From: JAFGOG01 sp034429215
GTDB taxonomy: Bacteria > Chloroflexota > Anaerolineae > JAAYZQ01
Direction: 5' to 3'
Assembly (NCBI GenBank): GCA_034429215.1
Contig: DAOUGI010000076.1
Location: 12,456-76,455, forward strand
DNA: 64,000 nt
Shown in pieces: positions 7,173 to 16,217 of the stretch. A program made the translations under genes and the position numbers. Below the pieces are notes generated by a model that was not told the origin of the DNA, searched no databases, and saw only the letters and a list, made by a program, of their open reading frames with translations. Each line of letters starts with the position of its first letter. Position 1 is the first letter of the stretch.

Positions 7173-10100
7173 ATGACCGACATGTCCAAGGATATCCTTC
7201 GGATCTACCTGTTCGGGTCGTTTCGGTTGCTTCAGGGCAACCAACCGGTCGCCGGCTTTGACCAGGCGCGCCTTCAGCAGCTCTTGGCCTACCTCCTCTT
7301 GCATCGCCATAGCCCGATCTCCCGCCAGCAGCTTGCTTTCCTGTTTTGGCCCGACTCTACCGAGGAGCAGGCCCGCACCAACCTCCGCAACCTATGGCAT
7401 CGGTTGCGCCGGATCCTGCCGGACGCGGATCGCTTTCTAGCTGCAGAAGAACTAACGATCCAGTGGCGTGATGACGCCCCCTGGTGGCTCGACGTCGCCG
7501 AGTTTGAAATGCACCTGGGACAGGCAAGATCGGCGGCGGACGCGGATAGAGCCCTGCACCTGGAACAAGCCGTGGCGTTGTACGGTGGAGAGTTGCTGCC
7601 AAGCTGCTATAGCGATTGGCTGCTGGCCGAGCGGGATCGGCTGGCACAGGTGTATGGCCGTGCCCTGGAGCAACTGGCGAGCCTGCACGAGGGCCGCCGT
7701 GATTACCAGCAGGCCATCGGTCACGTGCAAGCGTTGTTGCGGTACGATCCGCTGCATGAACCGGCCTACGCCCAACTGATGCGCCTCCAGGCGTTGAATG
7801 ACGACCGGGCTGCGGCCCTCCATACATATCACACCTGCGCCACAGTCCTGCGCCGCGAGCTGGATGTAGAGCCAGACAGCACAACGCGGGAGCTGTACGA
7901 ACGGTTGCTGAATCAAGCGGCGATGACCATCGCGCCGCCGCAGTTCGAGGCCGCCACGCCGTTGGTCGGGCGCGAGGTCGAGTGGCAGATGCTCCAGCGC
8001 GCCTGGCGCGAGGCCGCCGGCCGGCCGCAGCTGGTGCTAATCTCTGGCGAGGCGGGCATCGGCAAGACTCGCCTGGCGGAAGCCCTGGTCGAATGGGTGG
8101 GCCGGCAGGGGATCCCGGCGCTGACCGCCCGCTGCTACGCCACCGAGGGAGAGCTGGCCTATGCCCCGGCCGTGGCCTGGCTGCGGGCGCAGCCGCGCCC
8201 TCCTTTGGCTGATTCCTGGCTGCGCGAGCTGGCACGCCTCCTCCCCGAGATCCTGGTCGAGCGCCCCGATTTGACGCCTCCCGAGCCCCTCTCCGAGAAC
8301 TGGCAGCGGCTGCGGTTGTTCGAGGCGCTCGCCCATGCCCTGCTCACCGGGCAGCGGGCCCTCTTGCTATTCCTTGACGATCTGCAGTGGTGCGACCGCG
8401 ACACGCTGGACTGGCTCCACTTTCTGCTCACATCGCGCCGGGAACCGGGTGCGCGCACGCAGTTGCTTGTCGTCACGGCGGTCAAAAGCGAAGGTGGCGA
8501 GGCTACCTCGACGCTTGAGGCGTGGAAGGCCGGGTTGGTCAGCACTGGCCAGCTAGGCGAGATCGAGCTGGGGCCTCTAAGCCAGGACTCCACGCTGGCG
8601 CTGGCGGATCGCGTCGCCGGCAGGCCGCTCGATCGGGCGCTCGGGCCGCTGCTCTACCAGGGCACCGAAGGGCATCCGCTCTTCATTGTGGAGATGGTGC
8701 GCGCAGGCTTTGTGCAAGACGCCTCGGCTCCGGCCAAGCATGCGGCGGCGATGGTGGCACTCCCCATACCCCTGCCCGCTAAGGTGCGCCAGGTGATCCA
8801 GACTCGCCTTGCCCAGCTCTCGCCCCCCGCACGCGGGATGATCGAGCTGGCGTCGGTGGTCGGCCGGGCCTTTACCTATGCGGTCCTGGCCCACGCCGCC
8901 GATCTGAGTGAGGATCTTCTCGTCGGCTGCCTTGACGAATGCTGGCGCAGACGGATCATCCGCGAGCAAGGGGATGGCGCCTATGACTTTAGCCACGACC
9001 AACTGCGCCAGGCAGCCTACAGCGGTCTGAGCCGCACGCGCCGCCGGTGGCTGCACGGCCGGGTGGCCCAGGCTCTCGAGACCGTTCATGCCGGTGAGCT
9101 CGATGCCGTGGCCGGGATCGTCGCCGGGCATTATGAAGCGGCCGGGCTGCCTGCACAAGCGCTTGCCTACTATGACCGGGCGGCGGCGGCGGCTCGCCGC
9201 ATCTATGCGCACGGCGAGTCCCTGATTGCACTCGAAAAAGCGATCGCTCTGCAAGAAGCCCTGCCCGCTGCAGATCGCTGTGGCCTGGCGGCGCATCTCC
9301 ACGAGGAGGTGGGCGATCTACAGGAACTCCAGACACAGCACGGCACTGCACGCGCCGCCTATGCCACGGCGCTGGCTTGTGCAGGAGACACCGACACGGT
9401 CGCACAGGCACGCCTTCAGCGCAAGATCGGCAAGACGCTGGAGAACGAGCGGGCGGGCTACGAACAGGTCGCTGCACAATATGCAGCGGCCGAGGCACTG
9501 CTCGGCACGCCGGAACGGGCAGAGGCTGACGCCGCGTGGTGGGAGGAATGGTGCCAGGTTCAGCTCGACCAGTTGTTCCTGCTGTATTGGTGGCAATTGC
9601 CGCAGAAGATGGCAGAGCGGATCGCCCGCGTGCGCCCCTGGATCGAGCGCCACGGGACACCGGCCCAGCGTGCCACCCTCTTTGGTAACCTGAGCAGGCA
9701 ACTGAACCAGAGCAACCGCTTCGCGCCTTCGGATTTCGCACTCGGCTACGCCTGTGCGGCGCTGGCCTCGCTCCCGCCGTCGACCAGCCCTGAGGCACGC
9801 GCGCCGTACGAGTTCACGCTCGCCTTCAACTTGCTGTGGCACGGCAACCACGCCGAGGCAGAGGTTGAGCTGCGCGTGGCGCTCGACCTGGCGGAGCGGA
9901 CCGGCGACGTCGCATTGCAGGCGCGCTGCCTGGCCTATCTCGCCGTCGCCTGCCGCCGCCAGGGGCGCGACGCCGATGTGGAGGTGTATGCCCGCCGCGG
10001 CCTGGCCTCGGCCGAGGCCGCCGGGATACTCGAATATGTCGGAGCCTGCCGGGCTGGCCTGGCCTGGCTGGCCTGGCGGCGCAGCGACCTGGCCGACGCC

Positions 10101-10391
10101 GAGCGTCTCGCCCAGGCGGCATTGGAGGCCTGGCGCGCCTACGCGGCGCCCTACCCGCTCTACTGGCAGGCGCTGTGGCCGCTGATCGGGGTCGCCCTGG
10201 CGCAGGGCCGGCTGGCCGATGCCATCGTCCACGCCAGGCAGTTGTGCGATCCGGGCCAGCAGGCCCTGCCCCCCAGCTTGGAAGAGCCCCTTGTCGCTGC
10301 CCTCACAGCCTGGGATTCCGGTCATGCCGATGAGGCACGTCATCTCCTCTGCCGCGCCCTCGACCTGGCCCAGCAGACAAACCTCTCCTGA
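7173..10391 (+). CDS. SARP-family transcriptional regulator with AAA ATPase and TPR domains
   Basis: The protein of about 1072 residues begins with a short winged-helix DNA-binding domain (about 5-95, LRIYLFGSFRLLQG ... LRRIL). The bacterial transcriptional activation domain (BTAD, about 115-245) follows, with tetratricopeptide-like helices and the ELDVEPDSTTRELYERL end. Next is a STAND-type AAA_16 ATPase: VGRE, Walker A GEAGIGKTRL, Walker B LLFLDDLQW. A long TPR-rich C-terminal half follows. This is the AfsR/DnrI-like large SARP architecture, with no C-terminal LuxR helix-turn-helix. Such proteins activate promoters through direct repeats. The flanking promoters at 7081-7134 and 10415-10468 are its likely targets. 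ATG 7173 is chosen over the TTG at 7155 because the latter lies upstream of the TATAAT box; ATG 7182 is a further alternative. Confidence 0.9.
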   Translation: MTDMSKDILRIYLFGSFRLLQGNQPVAGFDQARLQQLLAYLLLHRHSPISRQQLAFLFWPDSTEEQARTNLRNLWHRLRRILPDADRFLAAEELTIQWRDDAPWWLDVAEFEMHLGQARSAADADRALHLEQAVALYGGELLPSCYSDWLLAERDRLAQVYGRALEQLASLHEGRRDYQQAIGHVQALLRYDPLHEPAYAQLMRLQALNDDRAAALHTYHTCATVLRRELDVEPDSTTRELYERLLNQAAMTIAPPQFEAATPLVGREVEWQMLQRAWREAAGRPQLVLISGEAGIGKTRLAEALVEWVGRQGIPALTARCYATEGELAYAPAVAWLRAQPRPPLADSWLRELARLLPEILVERPDLTPPEPLSENWQRLRLFEALAHALLTGQRALLLFLDDLQWCDRDTLDWLHFLLTSRREPGARTQLLVVTAVKSEGGEATSTLEAWKAGLVSTGQLGEIELGPLSQDSTLALADRVAGRPLDRALGPLLYQGTEGHPLFIVEMVRAGFVQDASAPAKHAAAMVALPIPLPAKVRQVIQTRLAQLSPPARGMIELASVVGRAFTYAVLAHAADLSEDLLVGCLDECWRRRIIREQGDGAYDFSHDQLRQAAYSGLSRTRRRWLHGRVAQALETVHAGELDAVAGIVAGHYEAAGLPAQALAYYDRAAAAARRIYAHGESLIALEKAIALQEALPAADRCGLAAHLHEEVGDLQELQTQHGTARAAYATALACAGDTDTVAQARLQRKIGKTLENERAGYEQVAAQYAAAEALLGTPERAEADAAWWEEWCQVQLDQLFLLYWWQLPQKMAERIARVRPWIERHGTPAQRATLFGNLSRQLNQSNRFAPSDFALGYACAALASLPPSTSPEARAPYEFTLAFNLLWHGNHAEAEVELRVALDLAERTGDVALQARCLAYLAVACRRQGRDADVEVYARRGLASAEAAGILEYVGACRAGLAWLAWRRSDLADAERLAQAALEAWRAYAAPYPLYWQALWPLIGVALAQGRLADAIVHARQLCDPGQQALPPSLEEPLVAALTAWDSGHADEARHLLCRALDLAQQTNLS

Positions 10392-10414
10392 ATTCTCCCT
10401 CTATCAAACGCTGC

Positions 10415-10468
10415 GTGAAACGCTGGTGAAACGCCGGCCATGATATAGTCACGCCATCACAGCGTGAG
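10415..10468 (+). promoter_or_regulatory. SARP-type activator promoter, copy 2 (drives the 10478 operon)
   Basis: GTGAAACGC occurs at 10415-10423 and 10426-10434 (11-bp period). Nine bases separate the second unit from a TATAGT -10 box (10444-10449). The inverted repeat GCCATCACAGCGTGAG (10453-10468) overlaps the predicted start near 10456. Element order and all spacings equal those of copy 1. Only the 18-bp spacer containing the -10 differs substantially. An extra AAACGC lies 12 bp further upstream (10406-10411). Confidence 0.65.
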
Positions 10469-10477
10469 GCGTGAACG

Positions 10478-10693
10478 ATGACAGCAGCAATCAGGGCAAC
10501 CCGCCTGTTCACCGTTCGCATTTGGCGGGAAGAAGCCGGTGACGGCCATACCGAGTGGCGTGGCAAGGTGCAGGCACTGCCCGAAGGCGAAGCCGCCTAC
10601 TTTCGCGGCTGGGCGGGGCTGATCGAGCGCCTGGAAGCGATGCTGAGCAGCGAGTGCGGCGCAGTGAGAGACTCGAATGAAAAGGAGGAATGA
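10478..10693 (+). CDS. Small conserved-looking protein of unknown function in the SARP-controlled operon
   Basis: The 71-residue acidic protein (MTAAIRATRLFTVRIWREE at its start) reads as beta-rich at the N-terminus, with a WRGKV strand. A helix about residues 42-57 (FRGWAGLIERLEAML) follows. No domain is recognised. It starts about 22 bp after the predicted start of the second SARP-type promoter. The stop (TGA 10691-10693) is one base before the ATG of the next gene, whose Shine-Dalgarno sequence lies inside this ORF, so the two are coupled. I infer that it works with the SARP regulon, but no function can be named. Confidence 0.65.
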   Translation: MTAAIRATRLFTVRIWREEAGDGHTEWRGKVQALPEGEAAYFRGWAGLIERLEAMLSSECGAVRDSNEKEE

Positions 10694-10694
10694 T

Positions 10695-11600
10695 ATGATT
10701 CTAGTCGTTGGAGCAACCGGCCGGCTGGGTGGGGCGATCACCCGCCAACTGCTGGCCCAGGGTAAAGCGGTGCGGATCCTCGTCCGCCACAACTCGCCCT
10801 CTGAGGCCTTGGCGGCCCAGGGAATGGCCACGTCGGCTCAATCCCTCATCGCCGCGGGTGCACAGCCTGTCTACGGCGATCTGAAGGATCGGGCGTCGCT
10901 CGACGCCGCGTGCGCGGGGGTCAAAACGGTGATCACCACGGCCAACGCTGCCTTACGCGGGGGTGAGGACAACTTTACCAGCGTGGATCTGAACGGAACG
11001 CAAAATCTGATCGGCGCAGCGGCCGCGGCGGGCGTCCGCCACTTTATCTACACCTCCGCTGCCGGCAGCGATCCTGCCTCTCCCAACCCGCTCTTTAGCG
11101 CCAAAGGTCAGTGCGAGGCGACGCTCCGGGCCAGTGGCTTGACCTACACCATCTTAAAGCCCGGCATGTTCATGGAAGTCTGGCTTGGCGCCGTGATCGG
11201 AGCCCCGCTCCGCGCCGGCCAGCCGGTTACCCTGGTGGGCCAGGGCAAGACCGAGATCGCGTTCGTCTCGGCCGCTGATGTGGCCGCCTATGCCGTGACG
11301 GCCGTCGATCACCCGGTCGCGCGCAATGCCGATATCTGGATCGCGGGACCGGCTTCCATCTCCTTCACCGAAGCGGTCGAAGCGGTGGGCCGCGTCCTTG
11401 GGCAGCCGCTGCCCGCCCGCTATGTCGCCGCCGGCGAGCCGGTGCCGCTCCTGCCTGAAACGATGGACCAGCTCCTGGCGGCCACAGAGCTTGGACCGGA
11501 TCAGCACATCGACATGAGCCAGACCTCGGCAACCTTTGGCATCCCGCCGACGCCGGTAGAAGCGTTCGCGGCGCGGTTCTTTCGTGAGGGATCAAAGTAA
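10695..11600 (+). CDS. NmrA/SDR-a-type NAD(P)-binding oxidoreductase
   Basis: The 301-residue protein opens with the Rossmann motif VVGATGRLGGAI (GxxGxxG, about residues 4-15). It continues with the NmrA-type pattern: a KAVRILVR strand-loop, a GDLKDRASLDAAC segment, VDLNGTQNLIGAA, HFIYTSAAGSD and LKPGMFMEVW. NmrA-like proteins are atypical SDRs acting as NAD(P) sensors or as quinone or flavin reductases. The classical YxxxK catalytic pair is not evident. The start at 10695 is set by AGGAGG at 10683-10688, six bases upstream; the in-frame ATG at 10677 lies upstream of that site. It is probably co-transcribed with the 71-residue gene. Confidence 0.85.
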   Translation: MILVVGATGRLGGAITRQLLAQGKAVRILVRHNSPSEALAAQGMATSAQSLIAAGAQPVYGDLKDRASLDAACAGVKTVITTANAALRGGEDNFTSVDLNGTQNLIGAAAAAGVRHFIYTSAAGSDPASPNPLFSAKGQCEATLRASGLTYTILKPGMFMEVWLGAVIGAPLRAGQPVTLVGQGKTEIAFVSAADVAAYAVTAVDHPVARNADIWIAGPASISFTEAVEAVGRVLGQPLPARYVAAGEPVPLLPETMDQLLAATELGPDQHIDMSQTSATFGIPPTPVEAFAARFFREGSK

Positions 11601-11616
11601 TCGCGCATATGCGCGA
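11601..11616. other. Perfect 16-bp palindrome TCGCGCATATGCGCGA
   Basis: The palindrome begins immediately after the stop codon of the NmrA-type gene and lies 54 bp before the next start. There is no T-tract after it, so an intrinsic terminator is unlikely. It may be a binding site or a simple 3' stem-loop. Confidence 0.4.
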
Positions 11617-11670
11617 CGATCGCTTGAGTACTGAAAAAGAATCAGACAACACTCGGAAAGGAAGACCAGC

Positions 11671-12684
11671 ATGGCCACGGCAACCCAAGAAACACTTACC
11701 TTCGACGGAATCCAGTACATCCTCCGGATTCCGAAGGATGCATATGACAGACAAAGGAAACTGCGCGTACTTGTCAGCGTGCACGGCAGCGACGGATCTG
11801 CAGAAACGTACATGAATATCCCGGTCAATAAAGGCGATGATGACCGGTATAACCTCATCATAGTTGCTCCCCAATTCCCAACAAGCGAGAGTGCATCCGG
11901 CTCTGACATGAACGGTTGCAATTTTGACTCCTATCACAGCCCTTCGCATCACTGGCTTCATACGCTGCTGCATTGTCACTTGCCTGGGATCCTGCTGGAC
12001 CGGGAGTTGGTCGTTGATACCCGAAAGGTCTATCTCTTTGGTCACTCGCGGGGCGGGCAGTTCGTGCATACTTACATGCTGAAATACCACTCGAAGGACG
12101 TCCTGAGGGCAGCCATCTGTGGGGCTGGCCTCCTGCGAAGAAGAGACCATAAGGATTTTCGGAGCATGAGTCGCCTAGGGTACGAAAAGAGGCTCTCGGC
12201 GTTGGTCCGGGCCAACGTGGCGTTCATCGTGGGAACGAGCGACTGCAAGTGTGGCGATGGTGCCGATGGAGTGTTAGTGACCCCTGGGGGTGACGCATGG
12301 GAGGACAACTTTTGCCCAAATGGTGTAGACAAATGGGATCGACAGAAAGAAGTGATGACGTACTTTAACAAAGAACTCGTGCGGAAGCTGGGCAGGCAAT
12401 ACATGAGGTGTATCATCTCTCAGCCAACTGACTGGCACCCCGACGGAGCCTACTTTCCCATTGACCAAGACACACCGGTGCGTCCCCAGTGGGTCAAGCA
12501 TGTCCGCTTCTTCTGGAAGCAAAACTTGCCGGATACTAAGAGTGGGAACCCGGTGCAGGGGCACCGAGGATGGAGGAACTATGAAAGGGCACGCGAGTAT
12601 CTCTTTGAGCCCAATTCGGTCTGCTGTCCACTTTCGTTCCTCGAGACCATGCTTTCGCGATTCGGGTTTTCCAGACGGAAGTAG
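11671..12684 (+). CDS. Alpha/beta-hydrolase, PHB-depolymerase/feruloyl-esterase-like
   Basis: The 337-residue protein shows an alpha/beta-hydrolase core. LRVLVSVHGSDG is the oxyanion-hole region (about residues 31-42), LIIVAPQFP a core strand, and KVYLFGHSRGGQFVHTY carries the nucleophile-elbow serine in GHSRGG (about residues 119-124). A late TDWHPDG segment may supply the catalytic histidine. There is no signal peptide, so a cytoplasmic location is expected. The closest architecture I know is the LpqC/PHB depolymerase-like esterases; the substrate is unknown. GGAAAGGAAGA precedes the ATG at a suitable distance. GC and codon use look lower than in the preceding gene. Confidence 0.75.
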   Translation: MATATQETLTFDGIQYILRIPKDAYDRQRKLRVLVSVHGSDGSAETYMNIPVNKGDDDRYNLIIVAPQFPTSESASGSDMNGCNFDSYHSPSHHWLHTLLHCHLPGILLDRELVVDTRKVYLFGHSRGGQFVHTYMLKYHSKDVLRAAICGAGLLRRRDHKDFRSMSRLGYEKRLSALVRANVAFIVGTSDCKCGDGADGVLVTPGGDAWEDNFCPNGVDKWDRQKEVMTYFNKELVRKLGRQYMRCIISQPTDWHPDGAYFPIDQDTPVRPQWVKHVRFFWKQNLPDTKSGNPVQGHRGWRNYERAREYLFEPNSVCCPLSFLETMLSRFGFSRRK

Positions 12685-12752
12685 TGATCCTGGCACTCGA
12701 GCCATTGGCACCTGGGTCTTGAAGCTCTTGAGCAGGGTATGGGGGAGGGTTT

Positions 12753-14567
12753 GTGCGCTCTGATTCTGATCGCATCGACGCGCTGACTGCCCTGCACCGC
12801 ATATCCAATACACTCAACCAGGCGGTGGACGTTCACGCCGTGCTCGACGATGCCCTGGCAGACCTGGTCAAGCTCATGGGGCTGACAAGCGGCTGGATCG
12901 TTCTGAAAGACCCGGCGGCTCGAAATGGATCGTCGAGCAACGGGTATGTGCTGACCGCGCACCACAACCTGCCGCCGGCTCTGGCTACGGACAACAAGGA
13001 AGCCTGGGAGCATCGTTGCGCCTGCGAGACACTCTGCGACCAAGGGCTCCTTACGCAAGCGTACAACGAGGTTCGATGCGACCGATTGGCACAGAGCCCA
13101 GGGGATAGGCGTGGGCTGTCCGTGCACGCTTCCGTGCCGCTGTACGCTCGAGACCGCGTCCTTGGCATCCTCAATGTGGCTGCGCCTGACTGGGACTCGT
13201 TCAGTGACCAGGCCTTGAAGCTACTGACGAGTGTCGGCTCCGAGATCGGCATTGCGCTGGAGCGAGCGCAGCTTTATGACCTATTGCGGGAGCGACGCAT
13301 TCTTGAACAGCAGATGCTGATAGACTTTTCGCGCCAGTTGCTGAGCCGGCGGGATCCGAATGACCTGATAGAGTATCTGGTGCAGCAAGTGCGGCAGGTG
13401 CTTCAGGCTGACGCCTGCACGCTGTTGTTGCCGGGCAGAGAGCCTGGCTTCCTCGAATTCGGGGCTACCAGTGGCTGGCGTTCAGACCCGGCTACTGAAG
13501 GACACCGGCTACCCCCCAGCGGGCACAGCGAACCATGCCTGGTGATGCATACACGGCAACCCGTCTTGGTAGAGGATATCCAGGCCGGCGGCCCAACCTG
13601 TTGGTCATCCGCCTGGCTGCTGGCGGAGGACTTTCGTGGGCACGCGGCCGTGCCACTGCTTGTGAATGGCTACTCTGTGGGTGTTTTGGTGATCAGCCAG
13701 CGCCAGCCGCGGCTTCTGGACCGGGACGAGGTGCGCTGTCTATCCCTCATGGCCAACCAGGCCGCAGTAGCCCTCGAGCAGGCACGCCTGCAACGGGACG
13801 AAATCATGGTGCAAACCCTGGAGAAGGAGCTGGCGCTGGGTCGGCAGATCCAGCTCAGCTTGCTGCCCAGTGCGCCTCCGACCGTAGCAGGTTGGGAGTT
13901 CGCCGCTTACTACGAGGCAGCGCGGGAGGTAGGGGGCGATTCTTATGACTTCCTGGAGCTTCCCGGCGAACCAAGAAGGCTGGGCATAGCCATCGCTGAT
14001 GTGACAGGCAAGGGAGTGCCGGCAGCTCTGTTCATGGCCCGCAACTCCGCCACGATCCGCGCAACCGGCCTGCGGGGTGGCAGTCCGTCTACCGTCCTAC
14101 TGCAACTCAACAAGTCCATACTCAGGAACGATGGACCATCTGAGCTCCTGCTCACAGCCCTATACGCCGTGCTTGACACACTTCTTGGCCGGCTGGTATT
14201 TGCCAACGGAGGCCATTGCCGGCCGTTGTGGTTTCAGGCCGCGACAGGCATGCTTCAAGAGTTGTCCTCCCAAAGCATGATTCTCGGCGCCCTTGATGGG
14301 ATCGAACTTGAGGAATGCGAGATCAACCTCAAGCCCGGCGATGTAATCGTCCTTTACACGGACGGTGTGACCGAGGCCATGGATGCCGACGGCCAGTTCT
14401 TTGGCACAAAGCGCTTGAAAGAGGTTGTGGCAGCCGGAGCAGGTGCAAGCGCACAGCAGCTCTTGGAGAACGTGATAGATGCGGTCCAGGGCTTTGCCGG
14501 CCCTGACTCCCGGTCGGACGACATCGCGCTCGTCGTGGTCAGGCGCTGTCCCTCGGATCCTTGTTAA
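12753..14567 (+). CDS. GAF-GAF-SpoIIE (RsbU-type) PP2C phosphatase
   Basis: The 604-residue protein has two GAF domains (about 20-165 and 200-340), a short coiled coil (about 343-365), then a SpoIIE/PP2C phosphatase (about 375-600). The latter shows ALGRQIQLSLLPSAPP, GGDSYDF with a metal-binding Asp, GIAIADVTGKGVPAALFMA, FANGGHCRPLWF, VLYTDGVTEAMDADG and DDIALVVVR. Such phosphatases control partner-switching anti-sigma-factor antagonists in response to a GAF-sensed signal. The GTG start follows a GGGGGAGG ribosome site. No anti-sigma or STAS partner is next to it. The adjacent GAF kinase may share a signal, but that is inference. Confidence 0.9.
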   Translation: MRSDSDRIDALTALHRISNTLNQAVDVHAVLDDALADLVKLMGLTSGWIVLKDPAARNGSSSNGYVLTAHHNLPPALATDNKEAWEHRCACETLCDQGLLTQAYNEVRCDRLAQSPGDRRGLSVHASVPLYARDRVLGILNVAAPDWDSFSDQALKLLTSVGSEIGIALERAQLYDLLRERRILEQQMLIDFSRQLLSRRDPNDLIEYLVQQVRQVLQADACTLLLPGREPGFLEFGATSGWRSDPATEGHRLPPSGHSEPCLVMHTRQPVLVEDIQAGGPTCWSSAWLLAEDFRGHAAVPLLVNGYSVGVLVISQRQPRLLDRDEVRCLSLMANQAAVALEQARLQRDEIMVQTLEKELALGRQIQLSLLPSAPPTVAGWEFAAYYEAAREVGGDSYDFLELPGEPRRLGIAIADVTGKGVPAALFMARNSATIRATGLRGGSPSTVLLQLNKSILRNDGPSELLLTALYAVLDTLLGRLVFANGGHCRPLWFQAATGMLQELSSQSMILGALDGIELEECEINLKPGDVIVLYTDGVTEAMDADGQFFGTKRLKEVVAAGAGASAQQLLENVIDAVQGFAGPDSRSDDIALVVVRRCPSDPC

Positions 14568-14819
14568 CATGGTGGTAAAGTGGTTCGAGTGTTATGGCGA
14601 CAGGCGGCCTGGCCAATGTAACGCACATGAAGGGCCGCATACAGGGCCGATAAGGTGAAATCGCTTCCTCTGCCAAAGTGAAGGCTGCTGTAAGTTGCCG
14701 CAGTGGTTCCACAACTACCCGCCGCCGTACAGTAGGAGGTGTCGTTTTCCCAGGGAGTCGCACGCTGAAACCCAATAGCAGGGTTGCTCCGCTAGACATG
14801 GCACGCAGATTACAGTACA

Positions 14820-16208
14820 ATGGTGAGGACGGCCAGAGCACAGGGCTCAGGCGAAGCACAATCGTTCATGTGGGACGAGTGGATGATGGATCACAACGAA
14901 CCGTACGCAAAAACCAGAGACCCAAGACACGTCCTTGACGCTGTCGTAGAAGAGCTGGAAAAAGTCCGAAGGGACAGTGAGGCGGTCAATCGCCAGCTTC
15001 TCCAGCGAAACCGCGAGCTGGCCGCCACGGTATCGGTAGCTCAGGCGACCTCCGCGGAGCAACTGGATCTAGCCGGGACCCTGGAACGGGCACTGAAGGC
15101 CGTCCTGGAAGTCACCGGCTTGCGGGCAGGGTGGGTCATGCTCGTGCCTGAGGATGGGGGTGAGTCGGTCCTGGCTAGCTCGATGGGCCTTCCTGCGGAC
15201 ATTGCCGAGAAGCAAGCCACCTTTCGCCCCCCGGTGTGCGAGTGTGCCAAGGTACTCGAGTCCCGCCGTCCCTTGGTGGTCCAGCCGCTGCACGCAGGCT
15301 GTCCGATAGGTAAGCTGGACCTGGGCAATGGCCAATCGCCGGTTTGCCATGCCACGGTGCCGCTGTTGAGCCGCTCCAAAGTGCTGGGGCTGCTGAACCT
15401 GGCGGGCGACGACCCGGCTTCCTTTGACGAACAGGAGCTCGCCCTGCTGGGCGCCATTGGCCGGCAGTTGGGGGTGGCCATTGAAAACGCCCGCCTTTGG
15501 GAAGAACTGAAGCGGCGAGACGCACTGCGCGGACAGTTGCTCGAGCAAGCCCTTGCTGCCCAGGAGGAAGAGCGGCGGCGCATCGCCCGTGAGCTGCATG
15601 ACCAGACCGGCCAGGCACTGACCTCTCTTTTGGTGTGGCTGCGTGCTCTGGAGGCTGAGGCGCACGACTCGGTCGGAGTGACTGTCAGCCCCGTTCGGTT
15701 GCAGGAGCTGAAGAACATCGTGGCTGACACGCTCGATGGCGTGCGCGATTTGGCTTTGGAGTTGCGCCCGAGCGTATTGGACGACCTTGGGCTGGTGCCG
15801 ACGCTGCAGCGCTACGTGCGCACCTATCAGGATCGTCATCAGCTAGTGATCGACTTTCAGACGGTCGGGCTGGAAGGGGTGCGGCTGCCTTCCTCCGTCG
15901 AGACCGCACTGTACCGTATTGCACAGGAAGCACTGACCAATGTGATCCGGCACGCAGGCGCCAGCAGGATTAGCCTGCTGTTGGCAGTGCGGCAGGGGAC
16001 AGTTGTCCTGATCGTGGAGGACGACGGTGCAGGTTTTGACGTGGACCGGCTGATGTATGGCCCAGTGGACGAGCGTTGGCTCGGCCTGTCGGGCATGCGG
16101 GAACGAGCGGAGCTACTGGGCGGCCGACTGACCATCGAGTCGGCGCCGGGTGCCGGGACAACGGTGTTTGTCGAGGTGCCGCTGGCCGGTGAGCGAGGAG
16201 CGGGATAG
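14820..16208 (+). CDS. GAF-domain sensor histidine kinase, NarX/DegS type
   Basis: The 462-residue soluble kinase has an N-terminal coiled coil (about 40-85) and a GAF domain (about 75-225) containing CECAKVLESRRPLVV. The HisKA_3 dimerisation helix has the EEERRRIARELHDQTGQ box (phospho-acceptor His260). The HATPase domain shows the N box AQEALTNVIRHAG and G box VEDDGAGFD, then GLSGMRERAELLGG. HisKA_3 kinases pair with NarL/FixJ regulators, and one starts 9 bp downstream. No membrane segment is present, so the signal is intracellular. The start is uncertain: ATG 14820 overlaps a possible TACAAT -10 and lacks a ribosome site; ATG 14868 is an alternative. Confidence 0.9.
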   Translation: MVRTARAQGSGEAQSFMWDEWMMDHNEPYAKTRDPRHVLDAVVEELEKVRRDSEAVNRQLLQRNRELAATVSVAQATSAEQLDLAGTLERALKAVLEVTGLRAGWVMLVPEDGGESVLASSMGLPADIAEKQATFRPPVCECAKVLESRRPLVVQPLHAGCPIGKLDLGNGQSPVCHATVPLLSRSKVLGLLNLAGDDPASFDEQELALLGAIGRQLGVAIENARLWEELKRRDALRGQLLEQALAAQEEERRRIARELHDQTGQALTSLLVWLRALEAEAHDSVGVTVSPVRLQELKNIVADTLDGVRDLALELRPSVLDDLGLVPTLQRYVRTYQDRHQLVIDFQTVGLEGVRLPSSVETALYRIAQEALTNVIRHAGASRISLLLAVRQGTVVLIVEDDGAGFDVDRLMYGPVDERWLGLSGMRERAELLGGRLTIESAPGAGTTVFVEVPLAGERGAG

Positions 16209-16217
16209 GGGGGGCAG

